A stretch of 64,000 nt of DNA from DATJPY01 sp035506135 (GCA_035506135.1 DATJPY010000079.1:18220-82219); one strand, 5' to 3'. Numbered from the stretch's first letter, positions 43,371 to 52,313 are shown. The notes: generated from the letters alone by a model not told the origin. Numbers and translations are program-made.

Positions 43371-43949
43371 CTGCGCGTGACCGGCGGACGTCTCGGGGGG
43401 CGACGCATCCGCGTGCCTGCGGCAGGTGGGGTGCGACCCACGGCCGACCGGGTGCGCGAGGCGCTCTTCGCTCGGCTCCCCGATCTCGAGGGGGCGCATG
43501 TGCTCGACCTGTATGCCGGATCGGGCGCACTCGGGATCGAAGCGCTCTCGCGGGGCGCCGTCTCCGCGGTGTTCATCGAACGCGCGGCGCCGGTACTGGC
43601 GGTGCTGCGCGCCAACCTCCAGTCCCTCGACCTCGGCGGTGCCACCGAGGTGGTGCGCGGGGACGTCGCCGCGGGGGTCCGTCGCCTCGCTCACGCGGGC
43701 CGGCGGTTCGACCTCGTCCTGCTGGATCCGCCCTACCGCGATCCCCTCGAAGCGCCGCGGGCGCTGCGCGCGCTCTCGACCTCCGGCATCCTCGCGGCGG
43801 GAGCGCTCGTGGTGGTCGAGACCTCGCGACGGCCGGCTCTTCCTCCGATCGACGGGCTCGAGCCACTCGACGAGCGACGCTACGGCGATACGGTGATCCA
43901 TCGGCTGACCGCGCGCCCGCCGGCGGCGGGAGGCGCAGGAGAGGCATGA
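43371..43949 (+). CDS. rsmD: 16S rRNA (guanine966-N2)-methyltransferase
   Basis: A protein of about 192 residues. The family start (MRITGGRxxGR) is matched by CTG CGC GTG ACC GGC GGA CGT, so the probable start is CTG 43371, eight bases after GGGGAGG; GTG 43377 is the fallback. SAM motif HVLDLYAGSGALGIEALSRG and the catalytic LLDPPYRDP are clear. It methylates G966 of 16S rRNA. The stop overlaps the coaD ATG (ATGA), a common rsmD-coaD pair. Confidence 0.9.
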   Translation: MRVTGGRLGGRRIRVPAAGGVRPTADRVREALFARLPDLEGAHVLDLYAGSGALGIEALSRGAVSAVFIERAAPVLAVLRANLQSLDLGGATEVVRGDVAAGVRRLAHAGRRFDLVLLDPPYRDPLEAPRALRALSTSGILAAGALVVVETSRRPALPPIDGLEPLDERRYGDTVIHRLTARPPAAGGAGEA

Positions 43950-44452
43950 GCCAGGGGCGCATGCGAGACGGGCTGGCGTTGTTTCCGGCGAGCTTCGATC
44001 CCGTCACGAACGGTCACCTCGACCTCGTGAACCGCGCCCACGCGGTGTTCAGCGACCTGGTCGTCGCCGTGGCGCGCAACGTCGGCAAGCAGGGCACCTT
44101 CGGCATCGACGAGCGCCTGGAGATGCTCGAGGCCGCGATCGGCAAGAAGAGCGGGATCCGCATCACCGCGTTCGACGGACTGCTCGTCGACTACGCCCGA
44201 CAGATCGGGGCGCGGGTGCTGATCCGCGGGCTGCGCGCCGTCTCCGACTTCGAGTACGAGTTCGAGATGGCGCTGATGAACCGCCATCTCTACCCCGAGA
44301 TCGAGACGCTGTTCATGATGACGAGCCAGAAGTACTTCTACGTGAGCTCCTCGCGCCTGAAGGAGCTGGTGCGCTTCGGCGCCAACGTCGAGGACTTCGT
44401 GCCGCCGCTCGTCGCCAAGCGCCTGAAGGAGAAGCTGGGCGGCGGGGCGTGA
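43946..44452 (+). CDS. coaD: Phosphopantetheine adenylyltransferase
   Basis: A 168-residue PPAT, which adenylylates 4'-phosphopantetheine in CoA synthesis. ALFPASFDPVTNGHLDLVNR carries the T/HxGH nucleotidyl-transfer motif, GLLVDYARQIGARVLIRGLR is the family core, and YVSSSRLKEL is the ISSTxxR-type loop. ATG 43946 overlaps rsmD, and the stop overlaps the GTG of the phosphohexomutase gene. Confidence 0.95.
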   Translation: MSQGRMRDGLALFPASFDPVTNGHLDLVNRAHAVFSDLVVAVARNVGKQGTFGIDERLEMLEAAIGKKSGIRITAFDGLLVDYARQIGARVLIRGLRAVSDFEYEFEMALMNRHLYPEIETLFMMTSQKYFYVSSSRLKELVRFGANVEDFVPPLVAKRLKEKLGGGA

Positions 44453-45882
44453 ACGGGCCGGCGAGCGGGCCGACCCGGAGGATCCGATTCGGCACGAGCG
44501 GATGGCGCGGCGTGCTGGGCGACGAGGTCACGCTGCCGCGCCTGCGCGCGCTCGTGCGCGGCGTGGCTGCCTGGCTGCGCGAGAGCCAGCCCGGCGCGCG
44601 CGTGCTGATCGGCCACGACACGCGCTTCCTGGGCGACGAGCTGGCGCGCTGCGCGGCGCACGTCCTTGCGGAGGCCGGACTCCATCCGGTCCCGGTGGCG
44701 AGCCCGGTGCCCACGCCGATCGTGACGCACGCGGTGCGTCGGGGGCGCGGCGACGCCGCGCTGGTCGTCACCGCGAGTCACAACGCGCCCGAGTACCAGG
44801 GCGTGAAGATCATCGCCGGCTCGGGCGGCGGCATCGCGGGCGAGCCGGCTCGCCGCATCGAGTCGCTCGCGAACGGCGCGGGCTCCGGGGCAATCCGACC
44901 ACTCGGAGGCGAGCTCGAGCGAAGTCTCGACCTCGTCTCTCCCTATCTCTCCGCGCTGCGCGAGCACGTCGATCCCGGCGCCTTCCGCGGCGCGCGCCTC
45001 CGCGTCGTCTATGATGCCCTCCACGGCACCGGCTCGGGCGTCTGCGACCGCGCGCTGCGCGGGCTCGGTGCGCGGGTCGAAGTGCTCCGCGGCGAGCGCA
45101 CGCCGCGCTTCGGGGGCGCCGCGCCGGATCCCGTACCGGCGCGACTCGCCGAGCTCCGGCACCGCGTCGGTTCGGCGGCGGGGCCGTGCATCGGGCTCGC
45201 GACAGACGGCGACGCCGATCGCTACGCCGTGATCGACGCCGACGGGCGCCCGCTCTCCGAGAGCGAGGCCGTCGCCCTGCTGGTCGACCAGCTGGCGCGC
45301 AGCGGCCGCGTCCGCCGCGGCGTGGCGCTCTCGATCGCGACCGGCTCCCTGCCGGAGCGCGTGGCGGCCGCGCACGGTCTCCCCGTGACGCGACACCCGA
45401 TCGGGTTCAAGCATCTCTCGCGGGCGCTCTCGGAAGGCGCCGCCGACGTCGCGGCCGAGGAGAGCGGAGGCTTCGCCTGGGACCCGATGGGACGCGACAA
45501 GGACGGCATCCTCGCCTGCGCGCTGCTCGCCGAGCTGGCGGCGGCGATCCGCGCGCCGCTGCGCGACCGGCTCGCGGAGCTCGAGCGGCGCCACGGGCGC
45601 AGCCGCTGCGGCCGCCTCGCGGCCGTGGCGAGCGAGCGCTCCCGGGCGCGGCTGGCCGATCGGCTCGAGGCGCCGCCCGAGCGTGTCGACGGCGCGCGCG
45701 TGCGCGCCGTCGACACGCGAGACGGGCTCCGCCTCACCTTCGACGACGGCTTCCTGATGCTGCGCGCGTCCGGCACCGAGCCCGTGCTGCGCATCTACGC
45801 CGAGGCGCCCGACCGCCGCGCCCTCGAGCGCCGCTTCGCCGCGGGCCGCCGTCTGCTCGACGCGCACGGCGCGGCTCGGTAA
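44449..45882 (+). CDS. Phosphohexomutase (phosphoglucomutase/phosphomannomutase family)
   Basis: A 477-residue alpha-D-phosphohexomutase with all four family loops: phosphoserine loop VVTASHNAPEYQGVKII, metal loop ATDGDADRYAVID, sugar loop EESGGFAWDP and phosphate loop RASGTEPVLRIYAE. The N-terminal IRFGTSGWRGVLGDEV is typical. EESGGF is compatible with glucose or mannose rather than glucosamine specificity, but the substrate cannot be fixed. The GTG start overlaps the coaD stop. Confidence 0.92.
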   Translation: MNGPASGPTRRIRFGTSGWRGVLGDEVTLPRLRALVRGVAAWLRESQPGARVLIGHDTRFLGDELARCAAHVLAEAGLHPVPVASPVPTPIVTHAVRRGRGDAALVVTASHNAPEYQGVKIIAGSGGGIAGEPARRIESLANGAGSGAIRPLGGELERSLDLVSPYLSALREHVDPGAFRGARLRVVYDALHGTGSGVCDRALRGLGARVEVLRGERTPRFGGAAPDPVPARLAELRHRVGSAAGPCIGLATDGDADRYAVIDADGRPLSESEAVALLVDQLARSGRVRRGVALSIATGSLPERVAAAHGLPVTRHPIGFKHLSRALSEGAADVAAEESGGFAWDPMGRDKDGILACALLAELAAAIRAPLRDRLAELERRHGRSRCGRLAAVASERSRARLADRLEAPPERVDGARVRAVDTRDGLRLTFDDGFLMLRASGTEPVLRIYAEAPDRRALERRFAAGRRLLDAHGAAR

Positions 45883-45957
45883 GCTCGCGCACGGCCTGTC
45901 GAATGTTCGCGAGAGTCGCGAGGTGAGTCGCGAGGCGAGGGCCGCGAAAGGTCGCGC

Positions 45958-47166
45958 ATGCAACAGCGCCGCGTGTTGATCGCCGTGACGGGCGGGATCG
46001 CGGCCTACAAGGTGCCCGAGCTGGTCCGGATCCTGGTGCGCGCGGGCCACACCGTGCGCTGCGCGATGACGCGCAACGCCGCCCAGTTCGTCGCCCCTCT
46101 CGCGCTCCAGACCGTCTCCGGCCAGGCGGTGCGCACGGAGCTGTTCGACCGCGAGCAGGAAGGCGCCATCGACCACATCGCGCTGGCCGACTGGGCCGAT
46201 CTGGTGATCGTCGCGCCGGCCACCGCCGACTCGCTGGCCAAGCTCGCGCATGGACTGGCGGACGACCTCGTCTCGACGCTCCTGCTCGCTACGCGCGCGC
46301 CGGTGCTGGTCGCGCCGGCGATGAACGTCAACATGTGGCGGCACCCGGCGACCCAGGCGAACGTCGAACGGCTGCGCGAGCGGGGGGTGCGACAGATCGG
46401 ACCCGAGGCGGGCTTCCTCGCCTGTGGCTGGGAGGGCGAAGGCCGCATGGCGGAGCCCTCCGCGATCGCGGACGAGGCGCTGCGCGCGCTCGGACCGCAC
46501 ACGCTGGCGGGTGAGGTCATCGTGGTGACGGCAGGGGGGACGCGCGAGCCGATCGACCCGGTGCGCGCGATCGCCAACCGCTCGTCGGGCAAGATGGGCT
46601 ACGCGGTCGCGGCGGCGGCCGCGCGCCGCGGCGCCGAGGTCGTGCTGGTGTCGGGCCCGACCGCGCTCGAGGCGCCCGCGGGCGTGCGCTGCGTGCGCGT
46701 CGAGACGGCGCTCGAGATGCGCGACGCGGTGCGCGCCGAGCTGGCGCGCTGCACCGTCTTCGTCGCCGCGGCGGCCGTCGCGGACTTCCGGCCCGCCGCG
46801 CGGTCCGAGCGCAAGATCAAGAAGGAGGCGCTCGGCGCGGGCGCCGGGCTCACGCTCGAGCTGGTTCCCAACCCCGACATCCTGGCCGAGGTCGGCGCCG
46901 GGAAGGGTTCGCGCACGGTGGTCGGATTCGCCGCGGAGAGCCACGACCTCGTGGCCTCGGCGCGACGCAAGCTCGAGCAGAAGCGCTGCGACCTCGTGGT
47001 CGCCAACGACGTGACCCGGAGCGGGGCGGGCTTCGACACCGACACCAACGCGGTGTCGCTCGTCTGGCCCGGAGGCGAGGTCGAGGAGCTCCCGCTGCTC
47101 TCGAAGACCGAGGTCGCGGAGCGCCTGCTCGACCGCGTCGAGAAGCTGCGCGAGGCGCGGCGGTGA
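45958..47166 (+). CDS. coaBC: Bifunctional phosphopantothenoylcysteine decarboxylase/synthetase
   Basis: A 402-residue CoaBC. The flavin decarboxylase half (1-180) has LIAVTGGIAAYKVPELVR, VIVAPATADSLAKLAHGLAD and APAMNVNMWRHPATQANV. The synthetase half has VTAGGTREPIDPVRAIANRS, SSGKMGYAVA, ADFRPAARSERKIKK and VANDVTRSGAGFDTDTN. It makes phosphopantothenoylcysteine and decarboxylates it. The 75 bases upstream contain GTCGCGAG repeats. Its stop overlaps the nfeD GTG. Confidence 0.95.
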   Translation: MQQRRVLIAVTGGIAAYKVPELVRILVRAGHTVRCAMTRNAAQFVAPLALQTVSGQAVRTELFDREQEGAIDHIALADWADLVIVAPATADSLAKLAHGLADDLVSTLLLATRAPVLVAPAMNVNMWRHPATQANVERLRERGVRQIGPEAGFLACGWEGEGRMAEPSAIADEALRALGPHTLAGEVIVVTAGGTREPIDPVRAIANRSSGKMGYAVAAAAARRGAEVVLVSGPTALEAPAGVRCVRVETALEMRDAVRAELARCTVFVAAAAVADFRPAARSERKIKKEALGAGAGLTLELVPNPDILAEVGAGKGSRTVVGFAAESHDLVASARRKLEQKRCDLVVANDVTRSGAGFDTDTNAVSLVWPGGEVEELPLLSKTEVAERLLDRVEKLREARR

Positions 47167-48503
47167 CGCATGCCCGATCGCGCTGGCTCGCGGCCTGCGC
47201 GGCGCTCTGCCTGTGGCTGATCCCGGCCGGTGCCCGTGCGAAGCACGTCGACTGGATCCGCGTCGCGGGCAGCATCAATCCCGCGTCCTCCGACTTCATC
47301 CAGAAGTCGATCGCGCGGAGCGCCGAGGACGGCGCCGAGGCCCTGCTGCTCGAGCTCGACACGCCCGGCGGACTGGTCTCCGCCACCAAGGACATCATCC
47401 AGGCGATGCTGAACGCCAAGGTGCCGGTGGTGGTCTACGTGGCGCCGAGCGGCGCGTGGGCCGGCTCGGCCGGCACCTACATCACGCTGGCCGGTCACGT
47501 GGCCGCGATGGCGCCGGGCACCAGCATCGGCGCCGCCCACCCGGTGGGCGTGGGCGGGCCGGGCGGCGGCGGCGACGACTCGAAGAAGGGCGAGGGTCGC
47601 GACATCGAGGGCGAGAAGGCCGAGAACATGCTCGCGGCCTTCATCGAATCGATCGCCAAGGAGCGCCAGCGCAACGTCGAGTGGGCGGTGAAGGCGGTGC
47701 GCCAGTCGGAGGCGATCTCGGACGACGAGGCGCTCAAGCTGCACGTGATCGACGTGATCGCGTCGGATCGCGGCGAGCTCCTGCGAAAGATCGACGGGCG
47801 CAAGGTGAAGGTGCAGGGCGCGGAGCGGACGCTCTCCGTGGCTGGCGCCGAGCTGCGCGGGATCGAGATGACGGCGCTGCAGCGGCTGCTGCACGTGCTC
47901 TCGAGCCCGGACCTCGCCGTGCTGCTGCTGATGGCTGGAGCGCTCGGCCTGTACCTCGAGTTCACGCAGCCCGGGATGGTGCTGCCCGGTGTCTTCGGGG
48001 TCATCTGCCTCGTTCTCGGCGCCATCGCGCTCCAGATCCTGCCGTTCTCGTGGCTCGGTCTGATCCTGTTCCTCGCCGGGATCGGCCTGCTGGTCGCCGA
48101 GGTCTTCGTCGGCTCCTACGGCACGCTCTTCATCCTCGGGATGGTCTGCGTCCTGCTCGGCGGCAAGCTCATCTTCGACCTCCCCGACGTCTCCGACCTG
48201 CGCGTCTCGTTCTGGTCGGTGCTGGTGCCCGCCGTGGCGGGCATGGGGACCTTCGTCGCGATCGCGATCTTCGGCATCGGTCGCACCGCGCGGCGCAGGC
48301 AGACGGTCGGGGTCGCGGATCTGATCGGTCTCGTGGGCCGCGCCGACTCCGCGCTGCAGCCGGAGGGCAGCGTCTTCGTGCGGGGCGAGTACTGGACGGC
48401 CCAGTCCGACGAGCCCGTGGCGGCCGGCGAGCGCGTCGAGGTGCTGGCAGTCGAGGGCATGCGCCTGCGCGTCCGCAAAGCGCTCGAAGAGCGCGCGCAG
48501 TGA
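47163..48503 (+). CDS. NfeD-family membrane serine protease (long form)
   Basis: A 446-residue long NfeD. Signal peptide (CAALCLWLIPAGARA) to about 26. The ClpP-like protease domain contains LLLELDTPGGLVSATKDIIQ and the nucleophile region SGAWAGSAGTYITLAG (Ser about 102). Four to five transmembrane segments (about 235-370) and a C-terminal OB-fold (GLVGRADSALQPEGSVFVRG) complete it. Long NfeD proteins cleave stomatins, and a slipin gene follows directly. The present stop (TGA 48501) comes from inserted repeat DNA; the duplicated copy downstream suggests the older protein ended one residue later (ALEERAQR). Confidence 0.92.
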   Translation: MTHARSRWLAACAALCLWLIPAGARAKHVDWIRVAGSINPASSDFIQKSIARSAEDGAEALLLELDTPGGLVSATKDIIQAMLNAKVPVVVYVAPSGAWAGSAGTYITLAGHVAAMAPGTSIGAAHPVGVGGPGGGGDDSKKGEGRDIEGEKAENMLAAFIESIAKERQRNVEWAVKAVRQSEAISDDEALKLHVIDVIASDRGELLRKIDGRKVKVQGAERTLSVAGAELRGIEMTALQRLLHVLSSPDLAVLLLMAGALGLYLEFTQPGMVLPGVFGVICLVLGAIALQILPFSWLGLILFLAGIGLLVAEVFVGSYGTLFILGMVCVLLGGKLIFDLPDVSDLRVSFWSVLVPAVAGMGTFVAIAIFGIGRTARRRQTVGVADLIGLVGRADSALQPEGSVFVRGEYWTAQSDEPVAAGERVEVLAVEGMRLRVRKALEERAQ

Positions 48504-48554
48504 GCCGAAGGCGAACGAAGCTCATGAAGCTTGGCGCTCGAAGAGCGCGCGCAG
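48480..48554 (+). repeat. Dispersed repeat fragment E flanked by 21-bp perfect direct duplications
   Basis: GCGCTCGAAGAGCGCGCGCA plus G occurs at 48480-48500 and, identically, at 48534-48554 (offset 54). Between them lie 33 bases containing GAGCCGAAGGCGAACGAAG, which matches the sense strand of the repeat core. The first duplicate encodes ALEERAQ before TGA 48501; the second would encode ALEERAQR before TAG 48558. Confidence 0.85.
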
Positions 48555-48570
48555 CGATAGGAGGAAGGCA

Positions 48571-49356
48571 TTGATCTCGTTTCCCTTGATCATGGGCGGG
48601 GTGCTCGTGGCGTTCCTGCTGGCCGGCGTGCGCGTGCTCAACGAGTACGAGCGCGGCGTCGTGTTCCGGCTCGGCCGCTACGCGGGCGTCAAGGAGGCCG
48701 GCCTGCGCTGGATCATTCCCGGCGTCGACCGCATGGTGAAGATCAGCCTGCGCGAGATCGTGATGGACGTACCGGCGCAGGAGGTGATCACCCGCGACAA
48801 CGTCTCGATCAAGGTCAACGCGGTGCTCTACTTCCGCGTGCTGCACCCGGAGAAGTCGGTGATCCAGGTCGAGAACTACCTGTACGGCACCTCCCAGCTC
48901 TCGCAGACCACGCTGCGCAGCGTGTGCGGGCAGGCGGAGCTCGACGAGCTGCTCGCCGAGCGCGATCAGATCAACCGCAAGCTGCAGGAGATCATCGACC
49001 ACCAGACCGAGCCGTGGGGCGTCAAGGTGCGGGCCGTCGAGGTGAAGCAGATCGACCTGCCGGAGGAGATGCGGCGCGCCATGGCCAAGCAGGCCGAGGC
49101 AGAGCGCGAGAAGCGCGCCAAGAGGATCCACGCGGAGGGCGAGTTCGCCGCTGCGCAGCAGCTCCGCGAGGCCTCGCACATCCTGTCACTCGAGCCGGCG
49201 GCGCTGCAGCTCCGCTACCTGCAGACCCTCACCGAGATCGCCACCGAGAGGAACTCGACCATCCTGTTCCCGCTCCCGATGGACCTGCTGCGACCGCTCT
49301 ACCTCGCCGCAGAGCGCGCCGGCAAGGCGGCCGAGCGCACGGGCTCTTCGGGCTGA
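48571..49356 (+). CDS. Slipin/stomatin-like SPFH membrane protein
   Basis: A 261-residue slipin. One N-terminal membrane segment (LIMGGVLVAFLLAGVRVL), then the SPFH domain: NEYERGVVFRLGRYAGVKEA, LREIVMDVPAQEVITRDNVS, YGTSQLSQTTLRSVCGQAEL. A coiled-coil tail follows (EAEREKRAKRIHAEGEFAAA). It forms membrane oligomers and is the usual partner and substrate of NfeD proteases. TTG 48571 sits 4-5 bases after GGAGGAAGG. Its stop overlaps hflK (TGATG). Confidence 0.93.
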   Translation: MISFPLIMGGVLVAFLLAGVRVLNEYERGVVFRLGRYAGVKEAGLRWIIPGVDRMVKISLREIVMDVPAQEVITRDNVSIKVNAVLYFRVLHPEKSVIQVENYLYGTSQLSQTTLRSVCGQAELDELLAERDQINRKLQEIIDHQTEPWGVKVRAVEVKQIDLPEEMRRAMAKQAEAEREKRAKRIHAEGEFAAAQQLREASHILSLEPAALQLRYLQTLTEIATERNSTILFPLPMDLLRPLYLAAERAGKAAERTGSSG

Positions 49357-50336
49357 TGGCGCAGGAACCGCAGAGCTCCGAGGAACGCGTCCGGCGACAG
49401 GTCGCCCGCACGCTGGCGAACGTCGCGGTCGTGCTGCTCTCGATCGCGCTGCTCGGCGTCTGGAGCTGGTTCGGCTTCTACCAGCTCGAGCCCGGGCAGG
49501 CGGCGGTGATCCTGCGCTTCGGCCGATACGTCCGAACCGAGGCGCAGCCGGGCCTGCGCTGGCACCTCCCGCCTCCGATCGAGGAGCACGAAGTCGTGAA
49601 CGTCGCCTCGATCGAGCGCGAGGAGTTCGGCTACCGGCACGGGGTGGAGAAGCCGACCGAGGAGGAGAAGCTCGAGGCGGCGATCCAGACCAGCGACGCG
49701 AACATCGTGCTGCTCTCCTTCGTGGTCCAGTATCGCATCAAGGACGCGTTCCAGTCGCGCTATCGCGTCGCCAGCCCCGGCCCGGTGCTGCGCGACGCCG
49801 CGCAGGCCGCGATCCGCAGCGTGGTCGGCCGCAACACCATCGACAACGTGCTGTACGAGAAGAGCGGCGTGGTGCTGGCCGACACGCAGGAGGTCCTCCA
49901 GCAGACGCTCGATCTCTACGACTCCGGGCTCCAGGTCCTGAGCATCGACCTGCAGGACGCGCAGCCACCGGCCTCCGTGCGCGCGGCGTTCGACGACGTG
50001 CTCGGCGCGAAGCAGGACCGCGACCGCACCGTGAACGAGGCGCAGGGCTACGCCAACGAGGTGCTCCCTCGCGCGCGCGCCCAGGCGATCGAGCAGACCG
50101 AGGGCGCCAAGGGGTACAAGGAGGCGCGCATCGCGGAGTCGACGGGCGAGGCGTCGCGCTTCCGCGCGATCGCCGGCGAGTACCAGAAGGCGCCCGAGGT
50201 GGTGCGGACGCGGCTCTTTCTCGAGACGATGGAGCAGGTGCTGCCGTCGGTGCACACGGTGATCGTGCAGCCCGGCACGGCCGTCGCCCCGTACCTGCCG
50301 CTCGACGCGCTGCGCGGGAAGGAGGAGCCCAAGTGA
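49356..50336 (+). CDS. hflK: HflK-like SPFH protein
   Basis: A 326-residue HflK. One membrane segment (ANVAVVLLSIALLGVWSWFG), the GFYQLEPGQAAVILRFGRYV start of the SPFH domain, PGLRWHLPPPIE, and the RNTIDNVLYE and LQVLSIDLQDAQPP blocks of HflK. With HflC it forms the cage that holds FtsH in the inner membrane and limits its proteolysis. ATG 49356 overlaps the slipin stop by one base. ftsH is not in the window. Confidence 0.92.
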   Translation: MAQEPQSSEERVRRQVARTLANVAVVLLSIALLGVWSWFGFYQLEPGQAAVILRFGRYVRTEAQPGLRWHLPPPIEEHEVVNVASIEREEFGYRHGVEKPTEEEKLEAAIQTSDANIVLLSFVVQYRIKDAFQSRYRVASPGPVLRDAAQAAIRSVVGRNTIDNVLYEKSGVVLADTQEVLQQTLDLYDSGLQVLSIDLQDAQPPASVRAAFDDVLGAKQDRDRTVNEAQGYANEVLPRARAQAIEQTEGAKGYKEARIAESTGEASRFRAIAGEYQKAPEVVRTRLFLETMEQVLPSVHTVIVQPGTAVAPYLPLDALRGKEEPK

Positions 50337-51235
50337 GGCGCCTCATCCTCGCGCTGGTCGTGCTGCTCGCCGCGCTGGGCGCGCTGGTGTGGGCGGGGCA
50401 GATCGGCTGGGGTCCCTTCGTGATCACCCGGGAGGGCGAGCAGAAGATCGTCCTCCTCCTCGGCAGCCCGGTCTCGGTGCAGACGAAGCCCGGCATCTCG
50501 CTGCGCCTGCCGCTGGCGTCGTCGGTGCTGACCTTCGACCGCCGGCTGCTCTACTTCAACTCGCAGCCCCAGCAGATCCAGACGGGCGACGCCGAGCGCC
50601 CGCTCATCGACCACTACGTGGTGTGGCGCATCGTGGATCCGGTCAAGTTCGTCTCCTCGTTCCCGTCCGGGATGAGCCAGGCGGAGGCGCAGATCGACCG
50701 GGTGACCCGGTCGGACCTGCGCGAGGTGATCGGCCAGAAGACCCTGGCCGAGGTGGTGACGACCGAGCGCGAGAAGATCATGAAGGCCATCACCGAGAAG
50801 AGCGCCGCCTCGCTGGCGGACTTCGGGATCGAGGTGCGCGACGTGCGCATCAACCGCACCGAGCTGCCGCCCGGCGCCGAGGAGAACGTCTTCGCGCGGA
50901 TGCGGAGCCAGCGCGAGCAGCTCGCGCGCAAGTTCCGCGCGGAGGGCGACCAGGACGGACGCCGCATCCGCGCCGAGGCCGATCGCGACGCACGCGTGAT
51001 CGTCGCCGACGCGCATCGCGATGCCGAGATCCTGCGCGGCGAGGGCGATGCCGAGTCGGCGCGCATCTACGCCGAGGCGCACTCGATCGCGCCGGAGTTC
51101 TACGGATTCCTGCGCCGCCTCGAGGCCTACAAGAAGACGATCGGCGACAAGACGACGCTCGTCGTGGCGCCGGACAACGACTTCTTCAAGCTGCTCGGAC
51201 ACTACGACGCGAAGAGCGCGCCGTCGGGGCCGTAG
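50333..51235 (+). CDS. hflC: HflC-like SPFH protein
   Basis: A 300-residue HflC. Membrane segment ILALVVLLAALGALVWAG, SPFH domain with TREGEQKIVLLLGSPVSVQT and KPGISLRLPL, the RLLYFNSQP block and the C-terminal EGDAESARIYAEAHSIAPEF conserved in HflC. GTG 50333 overlaps the hflK stop (GTGA). It is the last gene of the coaBC-nfeD-slipin-hflKC run; the convergent lptG-type gene ends one base away. Confidence 0.93.
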   Translation: MRRLILALVVLLAALGALVWAGQIGWGPFVITREGEQKIVLLLGSPVSVQTKPGISLRLPLASSVLTFDRRLLYFNSQPQQIQTGDAERPLIDHYVVWRIVDPVKFVSSFPSGMSQAEAQIDRVTRSDLREVIGQKTLAEVVTTEREKIMKAITEKSAASLADFGIEVRDVRINRTELPPGAEENVFARMRSQREQLARKFRAEGDQDGRRIRAEADRDARVIVADAHRDAEILRGEGDAESARIYAEAHSIAPEFYGFLRRLEAYKKTIGDKTTLVVAPDNDFFKLLGHYDAKSAPSGP

Positions 51236-51236
51236 C

Positions 51237-52313
51237 TCAGCGCGGCACGCGCCAGAGCTGCCAGGCGCCGAAGAGGCCGAAGGCGGCCAGGATCGTCCAG
51301 GCGGTGCCCACCGTCGCGGTGATGCCACGGGTCGCCAGGGTCTGGCCGTACTCGCGGACCACGAAGAACACGAAGATGGCGGCGATGCCCTCGAGCGCCG
51401 GGAGCGCGAGGCTGCGGTGCGCCTCGACGCGCAGTCCGAGCGGGATGCCGAGCACGACGAAGACGAACGCCGAGAGCGGGCTCGTCATGCGCTGGTGGAT
51501 CAACGCCTCGGCGTGAACCGCCTCGGGGTCGCCGCTGCGCCGGCCGTCGCGGTACTCGCGCAGCTCGCGGATCGAGAGCGCGTCGAGACCCGCGTCGAGC
51601 AGCGCGTTCTCCTCGGGCAGGGTGAGCTCGGTGCGCGCCACGCGCTCGTAGCTGGCGGGCGCCGCCGGGTGGTCCGGATCGAAGCGCCGGATCACGGCGT
51701 CCGAGAGCCGCCAGGTGCCGTTCGCGTCGATCTCGACCCGCGCCGCCTCGATGCTGCGCACCAGGCGGCCGCGGTCGTTCAGCTCGTAGACCTCGACGTC
51801 GTGCAGCTCGTGCTTCACCGGATCGGCGTCGCCTACGTTGTAGACGTAGGGGCCGTTGTGATACCAGAACGAGCCGCGGCGGAAGGCCACCTGGGTGCTC
51901 TCCGGCCCTCGCACCCGGCTGCGGTAGATCTCGCCGGCGCGCACCGCCACCGTCTCGTTCAGCGCCAGGGCGAGACCGGAGATCGCCGCCGCGGCGAACA
52001 GGATGGGGATGACCGCGCGCATCGGCGAGATGCCGCCGGCCTTCATGGCCAGGATCTCGAGCGCGCGGGCGGCGGTTCCGATCGAGCCGAAGGCAGCGAC
52101 GAAGGCGGCGGCCGGGATCAGGAGCGGGGTGTAGAAGGCCAGGATGCGGAGCGCGACGTTTTCGAGGGCGCCCCGCAGGCCGTCGGCCGCGCGGATGATG
52201 TCGTCGAAATCGCCGATCAGCTCGACGACCCCGAGCACGAGGACGAGAATGAAGAGCACGGCGACGAAGAAGAACAGGAAGCGCGCCGTGAGGTAGCGCC
52301 AGAGGACCCCCAC
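51237..52313 (-). CDS. LptF/LptG-family LPS export permease
   Basis: A 358-residue permease of the LptBFGC lipopolysaccharide transporter. Three membrane segments lie in the first 125 residues (RFLFFFVAVLFILVLVLGVV; YTPLLIPAAAFVAAF; MRAVIPILFAAAAISGLALA). A periplasmic jellyroll domain follows (about 130-260), then three C-terminal segments. LEILAMKAGGISPMR is the LptG/F coupling helix region. GTG 52313. The partner permease is not adjacent. Evidence for a Gram-negative envelope. Confidence 0.9.
   Translation of the reverse strand: MGVLWRYLTARFLFFFVAVLFILVLVLGVVELIGDFDDIIRAADGLRGALENVALRILAFYTPLLIPAAAFVAAFGSIGTAARALEILAMKAGGISPMRAVIPILFAAAAISGLALALNETVAVRAGEIYRSRVRGPESTQVAFRRGSFWYHNGPYVYNVGDADPVKHELHDVEVYELNDRGRLVRSIEAARVEIDANGTWRLSDAVIRRFDPDHPAAPASYERVARTELTLPEENALLDAGLDALSIRELREYRDGRRSGDPEAVHAEALIHQRMTSPLSAFVFVVLGIPLGLRVEAHRSLALPALEGIAAIFVFFVVREYGQTLATRGITATVGTAWTILAAFGLFGAWQLWRVPR

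Noticed and set aside
44931..44946. Possible sixth copy of the repeat core (GAGCGAAGT) in the phosphohexomutase gene
   Set aside because: Only nine bases match, no hairpin or flanking blocks, and the protein there aligns with the family without an insertion.
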